Positions 26,193 through 35,528 of a DNA stretch of 64,000 nt are shown piece by piece. The notes beneath the pieces were generated by a model that ran no database searches, was not told the DNA's origin, and saw only the letters and a list, made by a program, of their open reading frames with translations. The position numbers and the translations under genes are program-made. Source of the stretch: an uncultured Blautia sp. (lineage in GTDB: Bacteria; Bacillota; Clostridia; Lachnospirales; Lachnospiraceae); contig CATXEA010000009.1 of the NCBI GenBank assembly GCA_958367245.1, positions 45,561-109,560 on the forward strand. Reading direction: 5' to 3'. Every line of letters starts with the position of its first letter. Positions within the stretch are counted from its first letter, which is position 1.

Positions 26193-28836
26193 GCAGTTTT
26201 ACCTCCCCTGCTGGTAATGTAAATGTGAAAAGCGCACCGGTGGGCTGATTGTCGGATACAGAAATCTGACCGCCATGAGCAGTAACAATAGACTTACAAA
26301 GAGAAAGTCCCAGACCCAGACTTCTCCGGCTGTCAGCAATCCGGTTTGTGCCGCTGTAAAACATATCAAAAATATATGGTTTCTGTTCATCGGGAATACC
26401 GGGACCATTATCTGAAACAGACACTTCAATCCAATTTCCCTGTTTCTTTGAGTGAATATTGATAGAAGAGCCGGCAGGGGTATATTTGATTGCATTGTCT
26501 ACCAGATTGATAATAAGCTGAACAATGAGTTTGGCATCAATATGGGCAAGAAGCAGATCCTGAGAGGCGCTGACGCGTATGGTATGCTCTTTGCTTTTTC
26601 GATTAATATGCCTTAGGGCTTCCTGAATAACTTCATCCATCAATTCAACAGAACCGGTGAGATTTACCCGACCGTCTTCAATTCTTGTAACTGCCAGAAG
26701 ATTCTCGACAAGATTTATAAGCCACATAGAATCATCGTAAATATCTGTAAAAGTCTGAACCCGCGTCATATCATCCATTTTCTGGTAATTTACCATAAGG
26801 TTTCCGGCGCTTCCTGCAATGGAAGTCAGCGGTGTGCGAAGATCGTGGGAAATGGCTCTCAGAAGATTTGCGCGAAGCTGTTCATTTTTTGCCAAAATTG
26901 CCGCTTCTTCTTTTTCTCTGGCATTTTTGATATTTTCAAGCGCCAGAGCGCACTCGCCGAGGATGGAGAGGAGAACACTGTTTTCAAAAGAGTCCAGCGG
27001 TATTCCCTCCATATGAATCCCCACAACGCCGTATACTTTGCTGTTAAGGCGAATTGCCAGATAAAGACATTTGGCGTCAGTCAGAGTATCTGTTGTTGCT
27101 CCTGCATGTTTATTGTTTCTTAAAACCCATTCTGCGACAGATTTTTCTGTACCTGTAACCAGATTTTCCATATCACTGTCTGAAACACGGTAAACAGCAG
27201 GCGCAGATAATCTGGCTCCGTCCAGAGGATAAATGACTAAGTCTTTCCTAAGAAGTTTGGTGAGCTGTCCGGCTGTAACACGCAGAACAGAGGCTTCGTC
27301 CTTCTCCTTTTGCAGAAGCTGATTTGTTTCAAACAGAATCTTCGTACGAAATGCCGAATGCGCAGCCTGTTTGGCATTTTCCTTTAACCTTGCGGCAAGA
27401 GATCCTGTCAAAAACGATATCATAAACATGATTGTAAAAGTCACCGGATAATCCGGATCATTAAAGCGAAAGGTAAATCTCGGTACAGTAAAAAAGAAAT
27501 TAAACATTAAAACGCTCAAAAGAGAGGCTGCAAATCCAAAAAGCGGGTTCGTTGTGATTATGGATATAACAAGAACGCCGAATATATAAACCGCGATAAT
27601 ATTTGCTTCCGTGAAACCCAGTGAATAAAATACATAACAAATCAGCGTGGCTGCCAGAAGAACAAGAATACTTCTGGTGATATCCCTAAGAGGAAAAGCA
27701 GAAGGAATACGGTTTCCGGCAGGACGATATTCATCGGTTGCAGTATCCGGAATTACATGAATATCCAGATTGGGAGCAATTGTGCTTAATCGTTCTGTGA
27801 GTGTTGGTTTTCCAAATAATCGTTTTGGGGCTGCGGCGCTTCGTCCGACAACGATTTTTGAAATGCCAGAAAGTCTTGCAAATTCAGCAATCTGGTAAGG
27901 AACATCCTCGCCGTAGGTTGTCTCGATGATAGCCCCAAGCTGTTCGGCAAGGCGGGAATTTTCTCTGAGCCTATTCCGGTCAGCTTCATTCATAGTCCGG
28001 GTCTGGGGTGTCTCGACATAAAGCGCAGTAAAGGTTCCACGAAATGCCTGCGCCATTCTTGCCGCAGTACGGATGATTTTTGCATTTGAAGGGGAGGGGG
28101 AGAGACATACCAGAATATGTTCGTCTGTATGATAATCTCCCTGATTCCTGATTCTGGCGCTTTCTGTGAGAAGATTTACACGGTCTGCACAGCGGCGAAG
28201 GGCAATCTCACGCAGAGCAGTAAGATTGTCTATGGTAAAAAAATGAGTATCTGCAAGTCTGGTCTGATATTCTTTGTAAACGCTGCCGTTATCCAGACGT
28301 TCCAGCAGTTCCGCTGGTTCAATATCAACAAGCTCTACCTGATCGGCCAGGTCGAAAACAGAATCAGGAATACGGTCCTGTACCGGTATGCCGGTGATGG
28401 AAGAGACAGTATCATTCAGGCTTTCGATATGCTGAACATTAACAGTTGTGTAAACGTCAATTCCCGCATTTAATAATTCCTGTACATCGTGGTAACGGCG
28501 GGCATGACGGCTTCCTTCTGCATTGGCATGCGCGAATTCGTCTATCAAAATGAGCTGTGGCTTTCTTTTGAGTGCAGCATCAATATTAAATTCACGAAGC
28601 GTTATGCCATTTTTCTGAATCTGTCTGGCGGGAAGCTGTTCAAGACCTCGAAGAAGTTCGGCTGTCTGTGGACGGTCGCGGGTATCAATATATCCTGCTA
28701 CGACGTCGATTCCCCGTTCTTTTGCCTGATGGGCAGCCTGCAGCATGGAATAAGTCTTTCCAACACCAGGCGCATAGCCGAAAAATATTTTCAGTTTTCC
28801 ATAACTGCCCTCAGGGCGCTGTCCTGATAATTCCAT
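26185..28836 (-). CDS. kdpD: Sensor histidine kinase KdpD
   Basis: 883 residues from the ATG at 28836. A longer frame starting seven codons earlier is unlikely because its GTG-AAAGGAGG stretch is the ribosome site for this ATG. The N-terminal KdpD domain has Walker A GYAPGVGKT (residues 20-28), then a Usp-like domain (to about 365), four membrane helices (about 385-500), a GAF-like region, HisKA with ISHDLRTPLTSI near 664 and HATPase with DNGPGIPDEQ. Complete and probably active. It senses potassium or turgor and phosphorylates KdpE. Confidence 0.95.
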   Translation of the reverse strand: MELSGQRPEGSYGKLKIFFGYAPGVGKTYSMLQAAHQAKERGIDVVAGYIDTRDRPQTAELLRGLEQLPARQIQKNGITLREFNIDAALKRKPQLILIDEFAHANAEGSRHARRYHDVQELLNAGIDVYTTVNVQHIESLNDTVSSITGIPVQDRIPDSVFDLADQVELVDIEPAELLERLDNGSVYKEYQTRLADTHFFTIDNLTALREIALRRCADRVNLLTESARIRNQGDYHTDEHILVCLSPSPSNAKIIRTAARMAQAFRGTFTALYVETPQTRTMNEADRNRLRENSRLAEQLGAIIETTYGEDVPYQIAEFARLSGISKIVVGRSAAAPKRLFGKPTLTERLSTIAPNLDIHVIPDTATDEYRPAGNRIPSAFPLRDITRSILVLLAATLICYVFYSLGFTEANIIAVYIFGVLVISIITTNPLFGFAASLLSVLMFNFFFTVPRFTFRFNDPDYPVTFTIMFMISFLTGSLAARLKENAKQAAHSAFRTKILFETNQLLQKEKDEASVLRVTAGQLTKLLRKDLVIYPLDGARLSAPAVYRVSDSDMENLVTGTEKSVAEWVLRNNKHAGATTDTLTDAKCLYLAIRLNSKVYGVVGIHMEGIPLDSFENSVLLSILGECALALENIKNAREKEEAAILAKNEQLRANLLRAISHDLRTPLTSIAGSAGNLMVNYQKMDDMTRVQTFTDIYDDSMWLINLVENLLAVTRIEDGRVNLTGSVELMDEVIQEALRHINRKSKEHTIRVSASQDLLLAHIDAKLIVQLIINLVDNAIKYTPAGSSINIHSKKQGNWIEVSVSDNGPGIPDEQKPYIFDMFYSGTNRIADSRRSLGLGLSLCKSIVTAHGGQISVSDNQPTGALFTFTLPAGEVKLHE

Positions 28837-28919
28837 TTGGGTTCCTCCTTTTGACACGGATATAACTCTGCTGTTTTATGATATTATAATGCAAATTGAG
28901 AGGAATAACAGCGCTTTTT

Positions 28920-29567
28920 TTAGATATGGAAACACTTCTGGACATTTTTGCTTCTTCCGAGTACAAGCATGGTGTTCTGGGAATCCAGTACCATATCAGG
29001 AGAAACAGAAAGCTCCAGTTTCCCTTCTTTTTTTACACCCATAATATTGACGTTATATTTTTTTCGAATATCTAATTGAGCGATGGTTCGTCCTGCCCAG
29101 GCTGAAGGAACCGGAATTTCAAAGATAGCGTGTTCGTCATCAAGCTCAATATAGTCCAGAACGTGATCTGCGCTGTAACGGATGGCAGTCCATTTCGCAA
29201 GCTGCTTTTCGGGGTAAACGACTTCATCAGCGCCGTTTCTCAGAAGAAACTTGGCATGGACATCGCGCGCGGCTCTGGAGACAACCAGTTTGGCACCGAG
29301 TTCTTTGAGAAGGGAAGTTGTTTCAAGAGAACTCTGGAAATCATTTCCGATGGCAACGATGCAGACATCGTAATTGCGGATTCCAAGAGATTCAAGGAAG
29401 GTTACATTTGTGCTGTCGCCGATTTGGGCGTTTGTGACGAAGGGAAGGGCGCTGTTTACCCGTTCTTCGATATGGTCTACAGCCATAACCTGATGACCGA
29501 GCTGATTTAAGTGCATGGCGATGTGCTTTCCGAATCGTCCAAGACCAACTAAAAGTATAGATTTCAT
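28920..29567 (-). CDS. ktrA: Potassium uptake regulatory subunit, KtrA/TrkA type
   Basis: 215 residues. RCK N-domain with nucleotide-binding LVGLGRFGKHIAMHL at residues 5-19 and an RCK C-domain (about 135-215). It forms a cytoplasmic gating ring, typically ATP/ADP- or NAD-sensitive with a c-di-AMP-sensing C-domain, on the TrkH/KtrB channel encoded directly upstream in the same transcript (16-base gap). RBS GGAGGAAC. Confidence 0.92.
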   Translation of the reverse strand: MKSILLVGLGRFGKHIAMHLNQLGHQVMAVDHIEERVNSALPFVTNAQIGDSTNVTFLESLGIRNYDVCIVAIGNDFQSSLETTSLLKELGAKLVVSRAARDVHAKFLLRNGADEVVYPEKQLAKWTAIRYSADHVLDYIELDDEHAIFEIPVPSAWAGRTIAQLDIRKKYNVNIMGVKKEGKLELSVSPDMVLDSQNTMLVLGRSKNVQKCFHI

Positions 29568-29583
29568 ATGAGTAGTTCCTCCT

Positions 29584-30921
29584 TTATCCTACGGTAATCT
29601 TTTCCTGCGGTAATTTTGACGCAGTTTTTTTTGTGCCGGACAGAGCTGCAAAAACAAGTGTCAGTCCGCCGACTCTTCCGAAAAACATCAGTAAAATAAG
29701 TATTATTCGGGAAAAAGCTCCCAGTCCCGGCGTCAGTCCGAGAGATAATCCGACAGTTCCCACTGCAGAGGCTGTTTCAAACAGACAGGGAAGGGCAGGG
29801 AGCCCTTCTGCCATACTGATGGCGAGTCCTCCTGCGAAAAACAGTACCACATACATGAGAAGAATGGTAGCGGCATTTTTTACCACGCTGTCTTCGATTC
29901 TTCGTCCGAAAAAATGGGTGTCTTCTTTTCTGCGAAAAGTAGAAATTGCAGTTGCAAACAGGACTGCAAGAGTTGTTGTTTTCATACCTCCGGCAGTAGA
30001 CCCCGGACTTCCTCCTGTAATCATCAGAAGAATAGTAATCCATTTTCCCGGTTCGCTCAGCGCAGTGAGGTCTACTGTATTGAAGCCTGCAGTTCTCGGA
30101 GTTACGGATTGAAAAAGAGAACTGAGGATTCTTTCCTTTGGAGCCATATCTGCAAATTCACAAAAGTAAAAATAGATTGCAGGGAAAATAAGTAAAATTG
30201 CGGTTGTGCAGAAAATTACCTTGCTCTGCATTCTGTATTTGTGAAAGTGCCAGCGGTTTGTTATCACATCGTCCCACGTAAGGAAACCAATTCCTCCAAC
30301 AATGATTAAAGTCATAATGGTCAGATTGATAACCGGCTGCGAAACATAACCGGTAAGTGAGGAAAAGGGCGCCTGTGTTCCCATCAGGTCGAATCCGGCA
30401 TTGCAGAAAGCAGATACGGAATGGAACAGCGCCATCCAGAGTCCCTTGATTCCGAAATCGCGGCAAAATACAGGAGCCATGACTGCGGCTCCTAATAATT
30501 CAATCAATAAGGTTGTTTTTACAATGAAGCTTGTCAGTCTGACAATACCGCCAACCTTGGGAGCGGCGATAGCTTCCTGCATGGTACTTCTCTGCATCAG
30601 TGAAATTTTTCGCCCTGATATTATAAAAAGAGAAACTGCTACAGTAATGACTCCCATACCTCCGATCTGAATCAGAAGCATGATAATAAACTGTCCAAAA
30701 GACGACCAATAGGCTGCGGTGTCATGTACAACAAGACCTGTCACACAGACTGCGGAGGTTGATGTGAACAGTGTATCAAAGAAAGAGGTTACAATTCCCT
30801 CTCTGCTTGAGATGGGAAGCATCAGCAAAAGCGCTCCCAGCAGGATTACACTGGAAAATCCAAGGATAATAACCTGAAAAGAGGTTAATCTTTTTTTTCT
30901 GTGAATAAACGCACCAATCAT
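29584..30921 (-). CDS. ktrB: Potassium uptake membrane subunit, TrkH/KtrB type
   Basis: 445 residues with the repeated M1-P-M2 architecture. Selectivity-loop sequences TSTSAVCVTGL, SAFCNAGFDLMG, VTPRTAGFNTVDL and ASAVGTVGLSLG mark the four pore loops. It carries K+ (or Na+/K+) inward, controlled by the KtrA ring. It is the first gene of the pair. Direct repeats of OmpR-family type lie about 75-105 bases upstream. Confidence 0.94.
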   Translation of the reverse strand: MIGAFIHRKKRLTSFQVIILGFSSVILLGALLLMLPISSREGIVTSFFDTLFTSTSAVCVTGLVVHDTAAYWSSFGQFIIMLLIQIGGMGVITVAVSLFIISGRKISLMQRSTMQEAIAAPKVGGIVRLTSFIVKTTLLIELLGAAVMAPVFCRDFGIKGLWMALFHSVSAFCNAGFDLMGTQAPFSSLTGYVSQPVINLTIMTLIIVGGIGFLTWDDVITNRWHFHKYRMQSKVIFCTTAILLIFPAIYFYFCEFADMAPKERILSSLFQSVTPRTAGFNTVDLTALSEPGKWITILLMITGGSPGSTAGGMKTTTLAVLFATAISTFRRKEDTHFFGRRIEDSVVKNAATILLMYVVLFFAGGLAISMAEGLPALPCLFETASAVGTVGLSLGLTPGLGAFSRIILILLMFFGRVGGLTLVFAALSGTKKTASKLPQEKITVG

Positions 30922-30994
30922 GTACGCAATACTCCTTTACATATCTTTATTTTGTCTTTATAATAGTTCAGAGACCATTAAGAATGTAAAAGAA

Positions 30995-31024
30995 TATTAA
31001 GGTTCGTATTAAGACCGTATAAAG
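30995..31024. promoter_or_regulatory. Direct repeats, candidate KdpE (OmpR-family) operator
   Basis: TATTAAG (30995-31001), TATTAAG (31007-31013) and TATAAAG (31018-31024) are spaced 12 and 11 bases, one helical turn each, upstream of the minus-strand ktr genes. OmpR-family regulators bind such tandem half-sites, and kdpE is nearby. Confidence 0.5.
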
Positions 31025-31123
31025 ATTACCGCTGAAATGTTCATGTATTTATATAGAGAAAATATTTTTTCCAATGATAAAGTGGTAATTTGAAAGTATG
31101 TAAAAGCAGAAAGGGGAAAAAAG

Positions 31124-31381
31124 ATGAACGAATTATACAAGGCAATTGAAGCAAAAATCAAAGAATCCGGTTATCCGCGCAGCATCAGCGGAGAGGAAGT
31201 TTACGACGATATCTGCAGTCAGATTGAAGATAAGGAAAACGGAACTTATCTATTATTTTCCAAATTCGACGACGATGTAATTGTGGAATATAATATTACA
31301 GTGATGGAAGAAGATTTTAATCTTGGAATTATGACTCTGCGCACACCGGAAGGAGTGTACGAGGTAGATTTTGATAAATAA
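31124..31381 (+). CDS. Conserved hypothetical small acidic protein (85 aa)
   Basis: Acidic, probably alpha/beta protein. It begins MNELYKAIEAKIKESGYPRS and has FDDDVIVEYNITVMEEDFN in the middle. Ribosome site GAAAGGGG precedes the ATG. I know similar short proteins in Lachnospiraceae genomes but no function. It stands alone between divergent ktrB and the mgtE leader. Confidence 0.7.
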   Translation: MNELYKAIEAKIKESGYPRSISGEEVYDDICSQIEDKENGTYLLFSKFDDDVIVEYNITVMEEDFNLGIMTLRTPEGVYEVDFDK

Positions 31382-31447
31382 GCTTGCATAAACGAAGAGT
31401 CTTATGTTAGAATAAAAAAATCAAATTAGAAAAGAGAGGTGAAACAG

Positions 31448-31552
31448 ATGGAAGGCTGTGATTATTGTGGGCGAAGTTCATATATGCATAAACGCACAGA
31501 CAGCGGATATGAAGAAGGAACGAAAAACAGTGTTTCATCTGTTTTTGCGTAA
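31448..31552 (+). CDS. Possible 34-residue leader peptide upstream of mgtE
   Basis: ATG at 31448 with AGAGAGGTG upstream and a frame to TAA at 31550-31552. The peptide carries a CDYCG motif. Its last codons overlap a hairpin (CGAAAAACAG/CTGTTTTTGCG, 31521-31549), and a second terminator-like hairpin follows before mgtE. It may be a translated attenuator or chance. Confidence 0.35.
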   Translation: MEGCDYCGRSSYMHKRTDSGYEEGTKNSVSSVFA

Positions 31553-31635
31553 TAATCAGAAATTCTTTGAAATCTTAAGCTGTTCATAATGCGTTTCTGC
31601 ATGGATACCCGTATTTATTTTGGTCACTTGTATAT

Positions 31636-31658
31636 ACCTGTGTGAAACAGGTCTTTTT
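31636..31658 (+). terminator. Terminator-like hairpin just ahead of mgtE
   Basis: ACCTGT-GTGAA-ACAGGT followed by CTTTTT, ending about 12 bases before the mgtE ribosome site AAAGGAGG. Placed to work as an attenuator. No known M-box magnesium riboswitch sequence is visible in the leader. Confidence 0.5.
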
Positions 31659-31680
31659 GGTGTGGAAAAGGAGGTAACCA

Positions 31681-33078
31681 ATGAGAGCAGAAAATGAAAA
31701 AATCAAACTGAATTATGAACAGGAAATTTTAAACATCATCAGAAGCAAAGATTCTCCGAAGGTAATTGGGGACAGACTGAAAGAATACCACGCAAAGGAT
31801 CTCGGTGAAGTTCTTGAGATTCTGGAGAGGAAAGAGCGCGAGAGTCTGTATCGTCTGATGGACGTCAGAGATTTATCAGAGCTGCTGGAATACACAGACG
31901 ATGCAGAGAAATATCTGGCAGAACTGGATTTGAAAAAAGCAGCGGAAATTCTTGCAAATATGGAGCCCGATGAAGCCGTAGATATTTTGAAAAGAACAGA
32001 CACTCAGCGGAAAAAAGCATGGGTGGAACTGATGGAGCCAGATGCCAGAAAGAAGCTTCAGATGCTCGCTTCTTACGATGAGGATGAAATTGCAAGCAGG
32101 ATGACTACCAATTTTGTGTCCCTTTGTTGCAACGCTTCTATAAAAGAAGCTATGAATTCGGTGGTTGCTCAGGCAGCGGAACATGATAATATTTCTATGA
32201 TTTATGTGCTGGATGAAAACCGGATTTATTATGGGGCAATCAGCCTGAAAAGTCTGATTCTTGCAAGAGAAGGAACAAATCTGGAGGACATTATTGTGAC
32301 CGCATATCCGTATGTTTATGCGGATGAAAAGATTGATGACTGTCTGGAAATCCTGAAGGATTACTCCGAGGAATCTATTCCGGTTCTCTCCGACGATAAC
32401 CATATTCTGGGGGTTATTACAGCGCAGGATATGGTAGAGGTTGTAGACGAGGAAATGGGAGAAGACTACGCCATGCTGGCAGGTCTGACTGCAGAGGAAG
32501 ACTTGGAAGAGCCTGTCCGTGAAAGCGTGAAAAAGCGTCTTCCATGGCTGGTTCTGCTTCTTGGTCTGGGACTTCTTGTATCCAGCGTTGTTGGGGTTTT
32601 TGAAAAAGTCGTAGCGCAGCTCACCATTATTATCTGCTTCCAGTCCCTGATTCTCGATATGGCAGGAAATGTGGGAACTCAGTCACTGGCTGTAACAATT
32701 CGTGTATTGATGGATGAACATCTTACAGGCAAACAGAAACTGAAGCTGGTTGGGAAAGAGATTCGTGTAGGTTTCACCAACGGTCTTATTCTTGGTACGC
32801 TTTCCTTTGCAGGAATCGGAGTATATATCATGTTATTTAAAAATATGGCGCTGGGTATGGCGTTTGCAATTTCAGGATGTATTGGAATTGCGCTTCTTAT
32901 GGCAATGTTGGTTTCCAGCCTTGTAGGAACGGTGATTCCGCTGCTTTTCAAACAGGCGGGAGTGGACCCAGCAGTTGCTTCAGGTCCGCTGATTACTACG
33001 ATCAATGACTTGGTGGCAGTTGTTGCATATTATGGACTGACATGGATTATGCTGATTAAGGTAATGCATATTGGCTGA
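31681..33078 (+). CDS. mgtE: Magnesium transporter MgtE
   Basis: 465 residues. MgtE N-domain with repeated LEILERKERESLYRLM-type helices (residues about 20-130), a CBS pair (about 135-255; TAYPYVYADEKIDDCLEIL within), then five membrane helices from about 285, including NVGTQSLAVTIR, and the C-terminal GPLITTINDLVAVVAYYG. A magnesium-gated channel in the inner membrane. Start fixed by AAAGGAGG. All domains complete. Confidence 0.94.
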   Translation: MRAENEKIKLNYEQEILNIIRSKDSPKVIGDRLKEYHAKDLGEVLEILERKERESLYRLMDVRDLSELLEYTDDAEKYLAELDLKKAAEILANMEPDEAVDILKRTDTQRKKAWVELMEPDARKKLQMLASYDEDEIASRMTTNFVSLCCNASIKEAMNSVVAQAAEHDNISMIYVLDENRIYYGAISLKSLILAREGTNLEDIIVTAYPYVYADEKIDDCLEILKDYSEESIPVLSDDNHILGVITAQDMVEVVDEEMGEDYAMLAGLTAEEDLEEPVRESVKKRLPWLVLLLGLGLLVSSVVGVFEKVVAQLTIIICFQSLILDMAGNVGTQSLAVTIRVLMDEHLTGKQKLKLVGKEIRVGFTNGLILGTLSFAGIGVYIMLFKNMALGMAFAISGCIGIALLMAMLVSSLVGTVIPLLFKQAGVDPAVASGPLITTINDLVAVVAYYGLTWIMLIKVMHIG

Positions 33079-33143
33079 AAAGTTGTTTTTTAAATACGTT
33101 TTGGCGCAGGGGGCTTCGGACAGGCTCTGAAGAAAGGAAGATT

Positions 33144-34127
33144 ATGGGGAAAGAACAGGAGTATGAACAGATTTTATCGGGGTATCATAAAGGTCTGCCG
33201 GATGAATTTGAGAAGCTGAAAGAACTGATAGAACTGAATCAGTTCGAACTTCTGGAAGAGGGATTTCGGCTGGTTTACCTTATGAACGATGCGGTAGAGA
33301 GCTTTCTTGTATTCGAGAATGCCAGAATGACAGGCGTTTATGATAAAAAATATGAAGGCGAAATTCAGGCGTTTCTGGAATGTAATGAATCAGGATATGT
33401 GTTGATCATCCATCAGGGAAGCTCTGTTTTTACTCTGTTTTTCGAACAGCTTTCACTGGAGGTACATCTTTATAATTATGGGGAAACAGGGCACTTCTGG
33501 GTAAAAGGATACGAATATTTACGTCAGATAGAATATAAAATAGCGATTCTCAGGGACAAATACATTTATCTGGGTGAGAAATACTGCAACGATATGGAGA
33601 AAAAGCTGGTTACACTTGCAAAATTTCCGCCGCTGAATTATTGCTGTTATCCGGCAGTTTCCCCTAAGTATCTTGTCACAGACGGAGAGGGATGGAACGC
33701 AACAAAAGAGGCTTTTGAAACAATGTTTATCCTTGCAAAAGAGGCAGAAGATAAACGGATGGTAAGAGCGCTGAAGCAGTATCAGCAGTCTCAGGGAATG
33801 GGAAAAGCAAAAAAAATTGCCCGTATGTTACATAGAAATAGCCATAAAAATATTGTGGATATTCTTATGAAATGGATTGCAGAAGGGGCTTCTGAATATG
33901 AAAACAGGTCATTTGGAGACGAGGACAAAAAATATAAGGAAGTTATGCAGCGGGCGGAGAAAAGGCAAAAACAGTTATATAAAGAGGGAAAAGATTCCTG
34001 TATTTTGCGGGAAGAACCCTTTGTATATGCAAGGGATTCCATTGGATTTAAGGTATATTTGATGGTATGGAAAAAAGGAATACTGAACAGAAAAGTGGAG
34101 CTGGAAATGTATTCTGCAGAAGAATAA
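33144..34127 (+). CDS. Hypothetical protein (DUF3878-like)
   Basis: 327 residues, soluble, no signal peptide, rich in Tyr, Glu and Lys. The N-terminal half looks alpha/beta and the C-terminal third is charged helix (KKIARMLHRNSHKNIVDILM). It resembles an uncharacterised Lachnospiraceae family that I think is DUF3878; function unknown. RBS GAAAGGAAG. Same strand as mgtE, 65 bases later. Confidence 0.7.
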   Translation: MGKEQEYEQILSGYHKGLPDEFEKLKELIELNQFELLEEGFRLVYLMNDAVESFLVFENARMTGVYDKKYEGEIQAFLECNESGYVLIIHQGSSVFTLFFEQLSLEVHLYNYGETGHFWVKGYEYLRQIEYKIAILRDKYIYLGEKYCNDMEKKLVTLAKFPPLNYCCYPAVSPKYLVTDGEGWNATKEAFETMFILAKEAEDKRMVRALKQYQQSQGMGKAKKIARMLHRNSHKNIVDILMKWIAEGASEYENRSFGDEDKKYKEVMQRAEKRQKQLYKEGKDSCILREEPFVYARDSIGFKVYLMVWKKGILNRKVELEMYSAEE

Positions 34128-34168
34128 CATGTCTTATAAGCGTAAAAAGTAAGCAGGGGGAAATAAAA

Positions 34169-34900
34169 ATGAACGAAATTATTCAATCATTATATGACAG
34201 GAAATCTGTTCGTGTATTTACAGAACAGGCAATCACAGAGGAACAGAAAAGAGAAATTCTGATGGCTGCAATGGAAGCTCCGACGGCTGGGAATCAGCAG
34301 TTATATACAATTTTAGACATCACAGACGAAGAACTGAAACAGCAGATGTCAGTTACCTGTGATAATCAGCCATTTATTGCAAAAGCTCCTATGGTTCTTG
34401 TTTTTTGCGCGGATTTTCAAAAATGGTACGATGTTTTTGCGGCAGGCGGAGCGCAGCCGAGAAAGCCCGGAGTTGGCGATCTGATGCTTGCAGTAAGCGA
34501 TACCTGTATTGCAGCCCAGAATGCAGTGACGGCTGCCTGGAGTATGGGAATTGGCTCCTGTTATATTGGGGATATTATGGAAAACTGTGAAAAACACAGG
34601 GAGATGCTGAATCTTCCTGAATATGTTTTCCCTGCGGCTATGCTGGTATTTGGATTTCCTACAGAGCAGCAGAAAAACCGCAAAAAACCTCAACGGTGCA
34701 AACTGGAGGATATGGTACAGGCCAACGCTTATCATCGAAAAAGCAAAGAGGAGCTTCAGGCAATGTTCTCCAAAGAATATCCAAATGGGGACTTCGAGGG
34801 GTGGTGTCAGAGGTTCTGTAATCGTAAATATAATTCGGAATTCTCCAGAGAGATGACAAGGTCTGTCGGAGAATATCTGAAGAATTTCGCAGATAAATAG
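34169..34900 (+). CDS. Nitroreductase family FMN-dependent oxidoreductase
   Basis: 243 residues from the ATG at 34169, chosen because AGGGGGA lies upstream; the frame extends 34 codons further 5' but overlaps the previous gene. FMN-binding RKSVRVFTEQAI starts near residue 10, EAPTAGNQQ near 38, and AAWSMGIGSCYIGDI later. NAD(P)H-dependent reduction of nitro or quinone compounds is typical; the physiological substrate is unknown. The C-terminal segment NGDFEGWCQRFCNRKYNSEF is an extension seen in a clostridial subgroup. Confidence 0.9.
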   Translation: MNEIIQSLYDRKSVRVFTEQAITEEQKREILMAAMEAPTAGNQQLYTILDITDEELKQQMSVTCDNQPFIAKAPMVLVFCADFQKWYDVFAAGGAQPRKPGVGDLMLAVSDTCIAAQNAVTAAWSMGIGSCYIGDIMENCEKHREMLNLPEYVFPAAMLVFGFPTEQQKNRKKPQRCKLEDMVQANAYHRKSKEELQAMFSKEYPNGDFEGWCQRFCNRKYNSEFSREMTRSVGEYLKNFADK

Positions 34901-34924
34901 GTATGGTTCTGTGACCGAATATAG

Positions 34925-34968
34925 AGCTTCTGCCTGCAGAAAATATTACCGCAGGCGGGAGCTTTTTA
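34925..34968. terminator. Terminator after the nitroreductase gene
   Basis: AGCTTCTGCCTGC pairs with GCAGGCGGGAGCT (some G-U) and ends in TTTTT. It overlaps the 3' end of the converging 91-aa gene. Confidence 0.7.
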
Positions 34969-35241
34969 TCGGTAAAATGGCATCTGACAAAGATAGATTC
35001 CCCTTTTTTCCATTTGTTCTGCAAAACTATAATTATGAAATTTCTGACCGTTTATTTCGGTATGGCTGTCGTCCAGCCAGCGGCAAAGCGCGCAGGTATA
35101 TTCTCCATTTCCATATAATAACTGTATAAATCCGCCGTCCGGAATACAGAAAAGCAGTTCTTTTTCTTTATTATAAAGATGAATTTCTCTGGTGTAAGGG
35201 AACTGGTTCCGATGAATATCGGAAATCTCGATATTATTCAA
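34966..35241 (-). CDS. Conserved hypothetical protein (91 aa)
   Basis: A TTG start at 35241 is chosen because a perfect AGGAGG lies six bases upstream (35248-35253 on plus). The product has FIQLLYGNGEYTCALCRWLD and SHTEINGQKFHNYSFAEQME, a pattern I associate with small accessory proteins of clostridial genomes and mobile elements, function unknown. Converges with the nitroreductase gene. Confidence 0.6.
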   Translation of the reverse strand: MNNIEISDIHRNQFPYTREIHLYNKEKELLFCIPDGGFIQLLYGNGEYTCALCRWLDDSHTEINGQKFHNYSFAEQMEKRGIYLCQMPFYR

Positions 35242-35258
35242 AGAATACCTCCTATTTG

Positions 35259-35411
35259 GAAGGAGAGCCGGGTCGCATCGACCCGGCTGGTATGAAAAAG
35301 AAAAAGTTTTATTTTAAAATAAAGCGTTTGCTTTATTTGCTTATTAATATACACGGTAAATGTGAGGAAACTGTGAGCAACTTTTGAAAAAATAATGATT
35401 AATTTATAAAA
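35259..35411 (+). repeat. Structured leader repeat, copy A
   Basis: Begins GAAGGAGAGCCGGGTCG, with a perfect 10-bp hairpin AGCCGGGTCG-CAT-CGACCCGGCT, then GTATGAAAAAGAAAAA, later GCGTTTGCTTTATTTGC and TTATTAATATAC, then TGTGAGGAAACTGTGAG (two TGTGAG half-sites 11 bases apart). A 31-codon frame starts at the ATG behind the hairpin (35292). Paired with copy B downstream. Confidence 0.65.
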
Positions 35412-35528
35412 AACTTATAAACTGAACTATGGTTTTTGAGATTAAAAAGCCATTCTGGAAAGTTGCATTTGCCTTCAAAAATATTATATGCAGAAGAGAA
35501 CAGAAATAGAATTATTTTTCCCAAAACA

